A stretch of DNA of 64,000 nucleotides from assembly GCA_002718735.1 (NCBI GenBank), contig PBFR01000022.1, positions 26,775 through 90,774 on the forward strand, read 5' to 3'. The translations under genes were made by a program, and so were the position numbers. This stretch comes from Halobacteriovoraceae bacterium (GTDB taxonomy: Bacteria > Bdellovibrionota > Bacteriovoracia > Bacteriovoracales > Bacteriovoracaceae). The notes below the pieces were generated by a model. That model made no database searches. It saw only the letters and a list, made by a program, of their open reading frames with translations, and was not told the origin of the DNA. This document shows positions 9,237-17,623 of this stretch, piece by piece. Numbering within the stretch: the stretch's first letter is position 1; every line of letters starts with the position of its first letter.

Positions 9237-10619
9237 GTGGCACGTTTTTTACTAATGCTTTGTGTTTTACTTATTGCTGGTTGTGGTGGCAGTGCCGGAG
9301 GCAAGCTTAACCTAAATGGAAATAGCAGCAATGACTCACAGTCCTTGCCCTCAAATAATTTTTCAATAATAGAAAACTACAATAAAGCACTTAGCTTAAA
9401 GTACCCAAACACTTTTACAGGAACAACCTGTGAAGTGACAGATGAGGTGGGTGTAACAATAGCAAATGCATGCACCTGCAGCCTTGGAACCTGTCAAGTT
9501 GAGTTTAATCCCGCAACAGCTGGGAGTGCAAGCTTCAACTACAGTATCAGCGACAATGGTGCCAATAACTACGAAGCAAAAGGGAATCTTACAGTCAAAC
9601 CAATAGTGCCTTTTCAGTCTGTTTGGCGGGTTGGAAATGTATCATATGGTGATGGAGACTTAACTGTAACACTTCCCTTGTTAAGTGGACGAGAGTATGA
9701 CTTCACAGTTGATTGGGGTGATGGCAACACGGATACTATCACCTCCCATGATGATGTGGACAAAAATCATACCTATGCTTCTGCGGGAGATTACACCATC
9801 TCTATCTCAGGTTTAGTTGAAGCATGGTATTTTGCAAACACTGGCGACAAAGATAAAATCATAGCGGTTACAGAACTGGGTACCGTTGGATGGAGGGAGT
9901 TTTGGCGAGCATTTAGAGGATGCACTAACCTAACAACCTTTGAGGGCGGCGATTTGTCGAATGTCACATCGATCTCAGATATGTTTAGTGATTCGCCAAA
10001 CGTCACTCCTAACACTTCGGGATGGAACACGCAAAATATAAAAAACATGGGGAATGCATTTCGAAATGCCGCGTCTGCAAATCCAGACACATCGAATTGG
10101 GATACCTCAAGTCTCACTAATCTACAGAGTACGTTTGATGGTGCCACCTCTGCGAATCCGGACGTTAGTAACTGGGATACTTCAAGGGTTACAACAATTT
10201 TAGCCACCTTTGCTAATTCAACTATAAACCCTGATGTTAGTAAATGGGATACATCAAATGTGACAGTTATGAGTACTGCATTCTATCAAAATACTGCTGC
10301 AAACCCAGATGTTAGCAATTGGGACACTTCTAAAGTTCTTGGGTTTGACTCAATGTTTAACGGAGCCACTTTAGCAAATCCAGACATGTCAGGCTGGGAT
10401 TTCTCGAGCATACTTACTTTTACTCAATCTGTAGGTGACATGTTTAATGGAAATACATCTTTATCAACGGAAAATTATAATAATCTTCTTATTGGTCTAG
10501 ATGCCACAGGCATAAGCAACCTAAATCTGCATGGCGGCTCTGCAACTTGTAGTGGTGCGGGCTGCACAGCTAAGGCAAATCTTCAGGGTCGATCCTGGAC
10601 TATCACCGACGGTGTTTAA
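9237..10619 (+). CDS. BspA-like (DUF285) surface lipoprotein 1
   Basis: A 460-residue protein starting at GTG behind AGGAG. The lipobox is IAGC near residue 16. In order it has a short domain with paired cysteines (CTCSLGTC), a PKD-like strand block containing VDWGDG and HTY...GDY, and six copies of a roughly 25-residue DUF285 repeat (ANPDVSNWDTS-x-VT-x-M-x-x-x-F-x-x-A). It ends in a cysteine-bearing SATCSGAGCTA tail finishing ITDGV. DUF285 repeats form solenoids in adhesins of bacteria such as Tannerella and Mycoplasma; adhesion or prey/surface contact is an inference. It shares all blocks with the genes at 10891 and 13957 but has the fewest repeats. Confidence 0.85.
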   Translation: MARFLLMLCVLLIAGCGGSAGGKLNLNGNSSNDSQSLPSNNFSIIENYNKALSLKYPNTFTGTTCEVTDEVGVTIANACTCSLGTCQVEFNPATAGSASFNYSISDNGANNYEAKGNLTVKPIVPFQSVWRVGNVSYGDGDLTVTLPLLSGREYDFTVDWGDGNTDTITSHDDVDKNHTYASAGDYTISISGLVEAWYFANTGDKDKIIAVTELGTVGWREFWRAFRGCTNLTTFEGGDLSNVTSISDMFSDSPNVTPNTSGWNTQNIKNMGNAFRNAASANPDTSNWDTSSLTNLQSTFDGATSANPDVSNWDTSRVTTILATFANSTINPDVSKWDTSNVTVMSTAFYQNTAANPDVSNWDTSKVLGFDSMFNGATLANPDMSGWDFSSILTFTQSVGDMFNGNTSLSTENYNNLLIGLDATGISNLNLHGGSATCSGAGCTAKANLQGRSWTITDGV

Positions 10620-10890
10620 GAAAGCACTCAGTTTATATAATGGGCCTGCATCAATAGTGTGTTTATCTTTATTGGAATAGGATTTCACTTAAAGGGCCAC
10701 CCCTCCAAATTTGAAACTCTATTAACAAAACCATCATATTTGAGGTGCTGCCACACATTTTGGGCTATCAAGTAGGTTCTGGGAACTTTATGCCTTTAGT
10801 GGCGTAAGTTAAAATCCAATATTTATAGCCACTTAGCACAACTTTAAAATTAACTTTTGTTAATAGTCTGCATTGCTCAATAATAAAAGT
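10620..10890. other. Intergenic region between two BspA-like genes
   Basis: No gene is supported. It holds an imperfect stem CACC..TC.AAAT / ATTTGAGGTG around 10700-10745 and AGTGGC / GCCACT arms at 10798-10803 and 10828-10833. It also holds the palindrome ATTAAC-TTTT-GTTAAT at 10849-10864, just upstream of the next gene and a possible operator. No sigma-28-like box was found here, unlike the first paralogue. Confidence 0.3.
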
Positions 10891-12633
10891 ATGAAGACTT
10901 TCTTAAAAATTGCAGGCCTATTAATTTCTACTTTTATTTTTTCAAGTTGTTTGGATGAGGTAAAAGAAGCAGCTCAAGCTTTAGAGGACAACTTCCCTCC
11001 ACCGGAAGAGAGCTCGCCCACAGAGTCAAACCAAGACGAAACACCTGAACAAGCTCCAGGCCCAACTAAGTTTACTGCCTCTCTTATTGCAGGATATGAA
11101 CAGACTCTACGACTAAAGTATGACAATCAGTTTGTTGGAACTTCTTGCTCTATAGTAGACCCAGTTGGCCTTACCATCAATCAAGCATGCTCGTGTCTGG
11201 ATGGAGTTTGCTCAGCTGAAGTTGCAACACCTTCCACTAGTGGATATGGAAGTTTTTCTTACACTGTAACAGATGGAGTAGAACAGTATCAAAGAGAGGC
11301 CGAATTAAATATTAAAGACATAAATGCAGTCAAGATGACTTTTAGAATCGGAAACGTTTCTTATGGTGACGGAGACCTGACTCTTACACTCCCGCTCGTT
11401 CAAGATTACCGCTACGACTTCACAATTGACTGGGGAGATGGCAACTCTTCTGCGGTGACTTCCTATAACGATCCGGATATTGAACACACTTACGCCTCTG
11501 CGGGTGATTACTCTATAACAATATTAGGCCAGGTTGAGGCATGGAGCTTTGATGCCAAGGGAGACAAAGACAAACTAATATCAGTTGAGGAACTGGGCAC
11601 TGTTGGATGGGTGAACCTAGACAGTGCATTTGATGGTTGCTCCAACTTAACAACAGTGTTTGGTGGAGACACTTCTAATGTGGTGAATATGGCCAGAATG
11701 TTCTACGACGCCGTACAGGCAAGGCCAGACACATCAACTTGGAACACTGGCAATGTAACTAGAATTTCTTCAATGTTTAATGGTGCAACTGTTGCGACCC
11801 CAGATACAAGCAACTGGGACACCTCTAATATGAAAAGTATTAGCTGGGCATTCAGAGATGCGATTGCGGCCAACCCAAATACATCGAACTGGGATACTTC
11901 AAATGTAACAGACATGTCGGGAATATTTTATAATGCCGAATCTGCCACACCAGACACTAGCGGGTGGAACACCTCTAAAGTAACTAATATGGGATACATG
12001 TTTCACGGTGCGGATATCGCCAACCCAGACACAAGCAACTGGGATACTTCAAAAGTCACCGACATGATAAACATGTTTACCAATGCGGATCTTGCCAACC
12101 CAGACACCTCTAAATGGGATGTTTCAAGTGTTACTAGAATGTCTAATTTGTTTTATGGCACTGACTCTGCAGACCCAGACGTCTCCAATTGGAACACATC
12201 AAACGTTAAAAGATTTAATGGGATGTTCTGGGGCTCAAAGGCTGCAGACCCCGATGTAAGAAACTGGGATTTAAGCAGTGCAACGGTTATAAATCAAATG
12301 TTTAAAAACTCAAAGGCCAATCCAGACGTTTCTCAATGGGATACTTCAGGTGTCGAAAACATGTTTGAACTCTTTAGAGGCGCTTCCAGGGCAGATCCAG
12401 ACATGTCCAATTGGGACTTTTCAAGCGTCACAAGTGTTAAGGATATGTTTTATGGCGTTACCATTTCTACCTACAATTACGACACTTACCTAATACGCTT
12501 AGACGCTACTGCACCTAACGGACTGACAGCTAATGGCGGAGGCTCAACTTACACCTCATCTGGAGCTGGCGGCTCAGCGAGAGCAAGCTTAATTGGCAAA
12601 GGGTGGACCATCTCTGATGGTGGTGGGATATAA
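10891..12633 (+). CDS. BspA-like (DUF285) surface lipoprotein 2
   Basis: A 580-residue paralogue of the neighbouring lipoproteins. ATG 10891 was chosen over an upstream TTG at 10873 because it begins a compact signal peptide with lipobox FSSC. A Pro/Glu-rich spacer (residues about 25-60) follows, then the Cys-pair domain (CSCLDGVC), the PKD-like WGDG block, ten DUF285 repeats and a serine/glycine-rich tail ending ISDGGGI. The tail has lost the SATCSGAGC cysteines seen in the other two copies. It probably sits on the cell surface as an extended solenoid. Confidence 0.83.
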   Translation: MKTFLKIAGLLISTFIFSSCLDEVKEAAQALEDNFPPPEESSPTESNQDETPEQAPGPTKFTASLIAGYEQTLRLKYDNQFVGTSCSIVDPVGLTINQACSCLDGVCSAEVATPSTSGYGSFSYTVTDGVEQYQREAELNIKDINAVKMTFRIGNVSYGDGDLTLTLPLVQDYRYDFTIDWGDGNSSAVTSYNDPDIEHTYASAGDYSITILGQVEAWSFDAKGDKDKLISVEELGTVGWVNLDSAFDGCSNLTTVFGGDTSNVVNMARMFYDAVQARPDTSTWNTGNVTRISSMFNGATVATPDTSNWDTSNMKSISWAFRDAIAANPNTSNWDTSNVTDMSGIFYNAESATPDTSGWNTSKVTNMGYMFHGADIANPDTSNWDTSKVTDMINMFTNADLANPDTSKWDVSSVTRMSNLFYGTDSADPDVSNWNTSNVKRFNGMFWGSKAADPDVRNWDLSSATVINQMFKNSKANPDVSQWDTSGVENMFELFRGASRADPDMSNWDFSSVTSVKDMFYGVTISTYNYDTYLIRLDATAPNGLTANGGGSTYTSSGAGGSARASLIGKGWTISDGGGI

Positions 12634-12684
12634 AAGCTAAGATCTTGTTAATATTGATGAATGAGATTTTGAAAGCATAGAAAG

Positions 12685-12713
12685 TTGAATCAACCTCTTA
12701 GCTTTGCTAGTAT
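12685..12713 (+). promoter_or_regulatory. Sigma-70-like promoter of the putative small RNA
   Basis: TTGAAT (12685-12690), 17 bases, TAGTAT (12708-12713). Predicted start is near 12720. No coding frame follows, but a run of stable hairpins does. Confidence 0.5.
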
Positions 12714-12719
12714 TTTAGA

Positions 12720-12938
12720 ACATGATCAGGTGGTGGGGTGCTGGATACACCCCACCTAAATCATCGTTTGATTAAGTCTAGAATTGAATTAATAATATCC
12801 AAAACTAGCTTTTAATCAAAGTCAAAACCCTGATTATGTCTTCCATAACAAAAACCTTTGTTAGAGGCTCCCCTTCATTGGGGAGTTATGGAAACCTGCA
12901 GAACTTTTACAGTCCTGCAGGTGAAATTTCTTTTTAAT
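12720..12938 (+). ncRNA. Candidate structured small RNA, about 215 nt
   Basis: This fills most of the 340-base gap between a BspA-like gene and a methyltransferase. Four stems follow a good promoter. A: GTGGGGTG/CACCCCAC at 12733-12755. B: TTTGATTAA (12767-12775) with TTAATCAAA (12812-12820), plus inner CTAG/CTAG. C: TTCCATAA (12841-12848) with TTATGGAA (12886-12893), stacked on CTCCCC-TTCATT-GGGGAG (12868-12885). D: ACCTGCAG/CTGCAGGT at 12894-12922 followed by a U-rich tract, a likely terminator. It does not match the shapes I know for 6S, tmRNA, SRP RNA, RNase P or the GEMM riboswitch. I read it as an independent RNA gene; a long structured 3' region of the upstream gene is the alternative. 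Confidence 0.45.
12894..12938 (+). terminator. Likely terminator of the candidate small RNA
   Basis: An 8-bp stem ACCTGCAG/CTGCAGGT with a 13-base loop, then GAAATTTCTTTTT. The U tract is interrupted, so termination may be partial. Confidence 0.4.
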
Positions 12939-12972
12939 TGATTAGAGGGACAAGAAGCTTTTCAAATATGAA

Positions 12973-13746
12973 TTAGAGCTTAATGGCCTTGGTGGCAATG
13001 AAGCAGTCGATGTAATTATTTAGAAGCCCGTTTTCTTCCGTCCAAGAGTCCTCATAGAAACCAGTGATGGCAAACCCTGCTCTAATTTGACCACCAATTT
13101 GATCATGCAGAGAATGTCCAAATGCCAACGGTTCCCCTTTGTCAGTATATCTTTTTCTTTCTTCGTCAGTAGGGCTTGTTAGATCAGAGTAAGGAACTTT
13201 GTATTTAACTTGAAGTATACCTTCATCCTCTTTTTCGGGATCCATGATAAATGATATAGGATTGCAGAAACCAGATAGAAGAGAGCCGCCTTTTCTCAAA
13301 ACGCGATATGCTTCTTTCCATACAGGATTAATATCTGGAACAAAGCAATTCGAACATGGATGGAAAATAAAATCAAAAGATTCATCCTCAAAACAGGAAA
13401 GATCTTTCATGTCTCCCTGTACTAGCTTCATGTCAAGTCCATCTCTTTCAGCGACAAGTTTGTCCTGTCCCAGCTGGCCAGTGGAATTATCAAAGATTGT
13501 GACCTCTGCTCCCGCAGCTGCAAAGATAGGGCCCTGTTGTCCACCGGCAGAGGCAAGGCCTAAAACCTTTTTACCTTTCAAACTAGGAAACCACTCCCGT
13601 GGAACAGGCCTTAAGGGTGTAAGCACAACTTCCCATTTGCCTTCCTTTGCCTTTTGAATTTGCTCACTAGTTACTGGGATTGTCCACTCGCCCTTCTCAG
13701 ACACCTGACGGTCCCATGCCTCTCTATTGTATTTAAGTAAGTCCAT
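12973..13746 (-). CDS. Class I SAM-dependent methyltransferase
   Basis: A 257-residue protein. The Rossmann-type SAM site is visible as VLGLASAGGQQGP (motif I, near residue 61), IFDNSTGQL (motif II), VQGDMKDLS (motif III) and SFDFIFHP (motif IV). RVLRKGG marks the following helix. The closest general match is the Methyltransf_11 group; the substrate is unknown. A TAACAT -10 box lies six bases before the ATG with no ribosome binding site, so it may be leaderless. It sits on the opposite strand inside the BspA-like gene array, with no evident functional link. Confidence 0.75.
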   Translation of the reverse strand: MDLLKYNREAWDRQVSEKGEWTIPVTSEQIQKAKEGKWEVVLTPLRPVPREWFPSLKGKKVLGLASAGGQQGPIFAAAGAEVTIFDNSTGQLGQDKLVAERDGLDMKLVQGDMKDLSCFEDESFDFIFHPCSNCFVPDINPVWKEAYRVLRKGGSLLSGFCNPISFIMDPEKEDEGILQVKYKVPYSDLTSPTDEERKRYTDKGEPLAFGHSLHDQIGGQIRAGFAITGFYEDSWTEENGLLNNYIDCFIATKAIKL

Positions 13747-13813
13747 TTAAGAATGTTAGCCGTTTTGATACGTATAGAAAAGTTGAACCTCGCCCAAAAA
13801 CATTGTCAAAATA

Positions 13814-13848
13814 CTTAAGCTTAAGTTTAGCTAACTGTTCCAACAGTT
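13814..13848. promoter_or_regulatory. Pair of palindromes in a divergent promoter region
   Basis: CTTAAGCTTAAG (13814-13825) and AACTGTT-CC-AACAGTT (13833-13848) lie between the divergent methyltransferase and third BspA-like gene. Perfect 12- and 16-bp palindromes a few bases apart suggest operator sites; no regulator is identified. Confidence 0.35.
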
Positions 13849-13956
13849 TAAGAACCCCTCTCGTAAATAACTGAATTCAAATATATTTAGTACTGCTTTA
13901 GTTCACATTTACGCCAAAAATGTCGAAAGCATTCTACAAGGAATTAAAGTGTAATT

Positions 13957-15621
13957 ATGAATAGATTAATTGTTTTAGCATTAACAGTTTTTTTTAGTGT
14001 GTCCTGTGGGAAAGTCAATATTGACTTACTCATGCAAGAGCTTAATGAGCTCTCAGCTGATGAGGCCATAACTCTCATTGAGGATCACGAACAGACCATA
14101 AGTTTAAATTATAATCAAAACTTTACAGCTACATCTTGCTCAATAACTTCTCTTGAAGGCGCGACCATCGCAACACCTTGTTCATGCACAGCTGGGGTAT
14201 GCACCGTACAGATAATCCCAATTGGGTTAGGTGAAATTTCTTTACAATACTCAGTTAGCGATGGTGGATCCAACTCACACTCAAAGTCTATAAATGCCAG
14301 TGTAAAGGAAGTCATTCCATTCAAGTCCACTTGGCGTGTCGGAAACCCTTCATATGGTGATGGTGACTTAAGTGTTAGCCTTCCTTTAAGAAGCGGTTTT
14401 AATTATAACTTTACCGTTGACTGGGGTGACGGAGAGACAGATGAAATTACCTCATACAATGATCCTGACCTAGACCATCTATATAATAATTCAGGTGACT
14501 ATCAGATAACAATCACTGGTCTTGTAGAGGCATGGCACTTCGCCAATACAGGTGACAAAGACAAAATTTTATCTATTGAAGAACTAGGAAGAGTTGGGTG
14601 GAGATCCTTTCAAGATGCCTTTTGGGGCTGTGATAATTTAACCACAGTTTCAGGCGGAGACACTTCAAATGTTACTGACATGGCGTGGATGTTTGATAGA
14701 GCTGCATCAGTCGTTCCGGATACAAGAACTTGGAAAACTTCTAATGTGAAAACTATGGTTGGCCTTTTTTACGGGGCAAGTGCAGCCAATCCCGACGTAA
14801 GCAACTGGGATGTTTCAAACGTTACTGATATGGAAGCAATGTTTTTTAATGCCACAAGTGCCAATCCAGATGTGAGCGACTGGGATACATCAAGCGTTCA
14901 AAACATGCGGTGGCTGTTTGTTAGAGCTTACGCCGCAAATCCAGACGTAAGAAAGTGGGACACATCTAGCGTTACCAATATGGCAGAAATGTTTTACGAC
15001 GCTGATGCCGCAAATCCAGATGTAGGCCTTTGGAATACTTCAAATGTTACAGATATGAACGGTATGTTTGAGTACACCGCCATTGCGAATCCAGACGTTA
15101 GCAATTGGGACATGTCTAATGTTACTAATATAAGTGGAATGTTTTATAGCACCTCAGCTGCAAATCCTGATGTAAGTAAATGGGACACCTCGAGCGTTAC
15201 AAACATGGATAGTTTATTTTCAAATACGGCCGTGGCAGACCCTGATGTAAGCTCTTGGAACACTTCAAATGTAACGAATATGCGTGCCGTTTTCTATAGT
15301 GCTGATGCTGCCAACCCAGATGTAAGCCTTTGGGATACCTCTAATGTCACTACAATGGAGTCTATGTTCTACAACGCCGACTTTGCAAACCCAGATATGT
15401 CGACTTGGGACTTCTCATCTGTCACAAATGTAAGTGGTATGCTTGAGGGTGTAACAACTCTATCCACAACAAATTACAATAATCTCTTAATAAGAATGGA
15501 GGCCACTGCTCCGGATAACCTTAACTTTCATGGGGGTAGTGCTACTTGTAGTGGGGCTGGGTGTACAGCGAGAAGTAACCTCGATACAGTGAAAAATTGG
15601 AATATCACAGATGGTGTCTAA
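13957..15621 (+). CDS. BspA-like (DUF285) surface lipoprotein 3
   Basis: A 554-residue protein with a signal peptide ending in lipobox SVSC near residue 17. A Cys-pair domain (CSCTAGVC) and a PKD-like block (VDWGDGE) are followed by ten DUF285 repeats of about 25 residues. The tail SATCSGAGCTARSNL ends in ITDGV. It is closest in its tail to the gene at 9237. The repeats are very regular (NPDV-S-x-W-D-T-S-x-V-T-x-M), suggesting recent repeat expansion. Surface location and a binding role are inferred from the family. It is followed by a short hairpin and then lgt. Confidence 0.85.
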   Translation: MNRLIVLALTVFFSVSCGKVNIDLLMQELNELSADEAITLIEDHEQTISLNYNQNFTATSCSITSLEGATIATPCSCTAGVCTVQIIPIGLGEISLQYSVSDGGSNSHSKSINASVKEVIPFKSTWRVGNPSYGDGDLSVSLPLRSGFNYNFTVDWGDGETDEITSYNDPDLDHLYNNSGDYQITITGLVEAWHFANTGDKDKILSIEELGRVGWRSFQDAFWGCDNLTTVSGGDTSNVTDMAWMFDRAASVVPDTRTWKTSNVKTMVGLFYGASAANPDVSNWDVSNVTDMEAMFFNATSANPDVSDWDTSSVQNMRWLFVRAYAANPDVRKWDTSSVTNMAEMFYDADAANPDVGLWNTSNVTDMNGMFEYTAIANPDVSNWDMSNVTNISGMFYSTSAANPDVSKWDTSSVTNMDSLFSNTAVADPDVSSWNTSNVTNMRAVFYSADAANPDVSLWDTSNVTTMESMFYNADFANPDMSTWDFSSVTNVSGMLEGVTTLSTTNYNNLLIRMEATAPDNLNFHGGSATCSGAGCTARSNLDTVKNWNITDGV

Positions 15622-15652
15622 ATTTCTGCACTGCAAGATGTAGAAAAAAAGT

Positions 15653-15672
15653 TTAGGCCAAAGAAGGCCTAA
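15653..15672 (+). terminator. Possible terminator after the third BspA-like gene
   Basis: TTAGGCC-AAAGAA-GGCCTAA, a 7-bp stem 30 bases after the stop. The following TCTATTTA is only weakly U-rich, so it may be an inefficient terminator. Confidence 0.4.
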
Positions 15673-15678
15673 TCTATT

Positions 15679-15707
15679 TAGACATTACCTTTCTATTTGC
15701 CTATACT
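15679..15707 (+). promoter_or_regulatory. Sigma-70-like promoter of lgt, probably leaderless
   Basis: TAGACA (15679-15684), 17 bases, TATACT (15702-15707). The ATG follows after six bases, where transcription itself should start, and no Shine-Dalgarno sequence is present. Confidence 0.5.
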
Positions 15708-15713
15708 TTTGGA

Positions 15714-16487
15714 ATGAAATGGAATGTTGACCCCGTATTGTTGAGTCTTGGCCCATTGGCCATTCGTTACTACAGCCTAATGTTTGTCATAGGCTTTGTT
15801 TCTATGGAGAAGTACGTTAAAGGTATTTTTCAAAGAGCGGGAAAGGATCCAAACCTAGTTTCAACCTTAACTGTATATATTATAGCAGGGACATTTATTG
15901 GGGCCCGGCTGGCACACGTTCTGTTTTATGATCCGGTTTACTATTTCTCCAATCCATTTAGTATTATTAAAGTTTGGGAAGGTGGACTTGCAAGCCACGG
16001 TGGTTATGCCGGTGTTATTATTTCTGTTGTGCTTTTTTTAAGAAAGCACAAAGGAATTAATTTCTTTTGGTTGATGGACGCCATTGCAGGGCCTTGTCTA
16101 TTTGTAGGCTCCCTCATAAGAATAGGAAACTTCTTTAACTCTGAGATTGTTGGGAAAGTAAGCGATGTGCCATGGGCGATTGTTTTTGAGAGAGTTGACC
16201 CACTGCCAAGACATCCAGCTCAGCTTTACGAGTCAATTGGCTACTTTACCATCGCAATGATTCTTGCGTGGATGTTTAGGTTTAAAGAAGAAAAGCTAAA
16301 GGCCGGTTCTGTGTTGGCAACAGCTATTATAATGAGCTTTACCTTTAGATTCTTCATTGAGTTTGTTAAAGATAATCAATCTACTATATCCGCCAACTTG
16401 CCTATAAATATGGGACAGCTTCTAAGTATCGGTTTTGTAAGTTTTGGAGTGATTTTATTGCTTAAAATTCGCTCAAAAAAGGACTAG
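15714..16487 (+). CDS. lgt: Prolipoprotein diacylglyceryl transferase
   Basis: A 257-residue inner-membrane enzyme that attaches diacylglycerol to the lipobox cysteine of prolipoproteins. The order of features fits Lgt: an N-terminal IRYYSLMF segment and GARLAHVLFY. Next come WEGGLASHGGYAG, which carries the essential His in the HGG motif, then the family signature GSLIRIGNFFNSEIVG and HPAQLYES. Seven hydrophobic segments are visible. It sits directly after a run of lipoprotein genes, its substrates, although it has its own promoter. Confidence 0.96.
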   Translation: MKWNVDPVLLSLGPLAIRYYSLMFVIGFVSMEKYVKGIFQRAGKDPNLVSTLTVYIIAGTFIGARLAHVLFYDPVYYFSNPFSIIKVWEGGLASHGGYAGVIISVVLFLRKHKGINFFWLMDAIAGPCLFVGSLIRIGNFFNSEIVGKVSDVPWAIVFERVDPLPRHPAQLYESIGYFTIAMILAWMFRFKEEKLKAGSVLATAIIMSFTFRFFIEFVKDNQSTISANLPINMGQLLSIGFVSFGVILLLKIRSKKD

Positions 16488-16540
16488 ATCAATATTCGAA
16501 TCCTCCCTGTCGCGCTATGATCATGGCCTTGGAGAATTAA

Positions 16541-17620
16541 ATGAGAGTCTATTCTGAGACCATATTCAGCTACATCGAAAAGTGCGAAAAAATGCTTAAG
16601 GACATCCTTAGAAACGAGACGGACTTTTCCGTGCGAAGAAAGAGGTTTGAGTATAAGGGTTTTCTCTACCCTATTGATGTAATAGTTTTTGAAGGTCAAA
16701 ATCTAGGTCAATTCGATCCAGCACATTACCAAATTGGAATCAATAGAGATCTTGTTTATAAGGCCAAGGATAGTGTCGTTAAAAATATTTTAAGACATGA
16801 GCTTGCCCATTACATTGCTTTCATTTTTTACGGAGCAGACATAGCACCTCATGGAAATGAATTTAAGCACGTTTGTTCATTGTTTAACTGGCCCTCAGAA
16901 ATAAGCAGAGCGAGCATGAACCTTGAGACTGCCAATGAGGTCGAAGGAGACATTGCAAGCGAGAAAATACTAAACAAAGTAAAAAACCTTTTAAAACTTG
17001 CTGAAAGCGACAATCCTCATGAAGCGGAGCTTGCGACAATAAAGGCAAATAAACTTCTCCTTAAACATAACCTCGAGTATTCAAACATTGAGAGAGATGA
17101 AACTTATTATGTTCAGAAGGTTCTTACTCAAAAGAGAAAAGATGCTCGACTTGGAGCTATCTACGAGATTCTTCAACACTTTATGGTGAGACCAATTTTA
17201 AGCTATGGAAAACAAGAGGTCAGCATAGAGGTCACTGGAACGAAAACCAATCTTGAGCTGGCACAGTATGTTTCAACCTTTCTCGATAGAGAGTTGGACA
17301 AGCTATGGAGTGAACATAAAAAGCAACACAAACTTAAAGGATTAAAGGCTAAGAATTCTTTTTATTATGGATTAGCAAAAGGCTATAGCGAAAAGATGAA
17401 CACCGTTAATAAGTCTTTTAGTGGCGAAGAGAGCAAGGCCTTAATGGTAATTTCTAAAAATTTAGACCTTCAAGTTCAGAAGATTTACAATAGACTAAGC
17501 TCCTCCACTTCATCATCACAAAGAGATGCGGCCTCTTTTAATCTAGGAAAAAAGGCCGGAAAATCACTTAATATTAATCAAAGTATAAAATCAAAAGCAA
17601 AGACCTTTTTATTGGAGTAA
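16541..17620 (+). CDS. SprT-like metallopeptidase domain plus DUF2786 protein
   Basis: A 359-residue protein. RHELAHYIA near residue 86 is an HExxH-type zinc site with a downstream HGNEFKHVC that could give the third ligand, as in SprT-like proteins. Residues about 145-185 (KNLLKLAESDNPHEAELATIKANKLLLKH, in parts) match DUF2786, a domain often fused to SprT-like regions in bacteria. The C-terminus is basic and helical. The role is unknown; SprT relatives act on DNA-protein crosslinks in eukaryotes, but that should not be assumed here. GGAG precedes the ATG. The alcohol dehydrogenase gene starts 3 bases after its stop. Confidence 0.75.
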   Translation: MRVYSETIFSYIEKCEKMLKDILRNETDFSVRRKRFEYKGFLYPIDVIVFEGQNLGQFDPAHYQIGINRDLVYKAKDSVVKNILRHELAHYIAFIFYGADIAPHGNEFKHVCSLFNWPSEISRASMNLETANEVEGDIASEKILNKVKNLLKLAESDNPHEAELATIKANKLLLKHNLEYSNIERDETYYVQKVLTQKRKDARLGAIYEILQHFMVRPILSYGKQEVSIEVTGTKTNLELAQYVSTFLDRELDKLWSEHKKQHKLKGLKAKNSFYYGLAKGYSEKMNTVNKSFSGEESKALMVISKNLDLQVQKIYNRLSSSTSSSQRDAASFNLGKKAGKSLNINQSIKSKAKTFLLE

Positions 17621-17623
17621 CAA

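Noticed and set aside
12720..12938. Assignment to 6S RNA, tmRNA, SRP RNA, RNase P or a c-di-GMP riboswitch
   Set aside because: None of the conserved cores I know for these classes can be seen, and the multi-stem layout differs.
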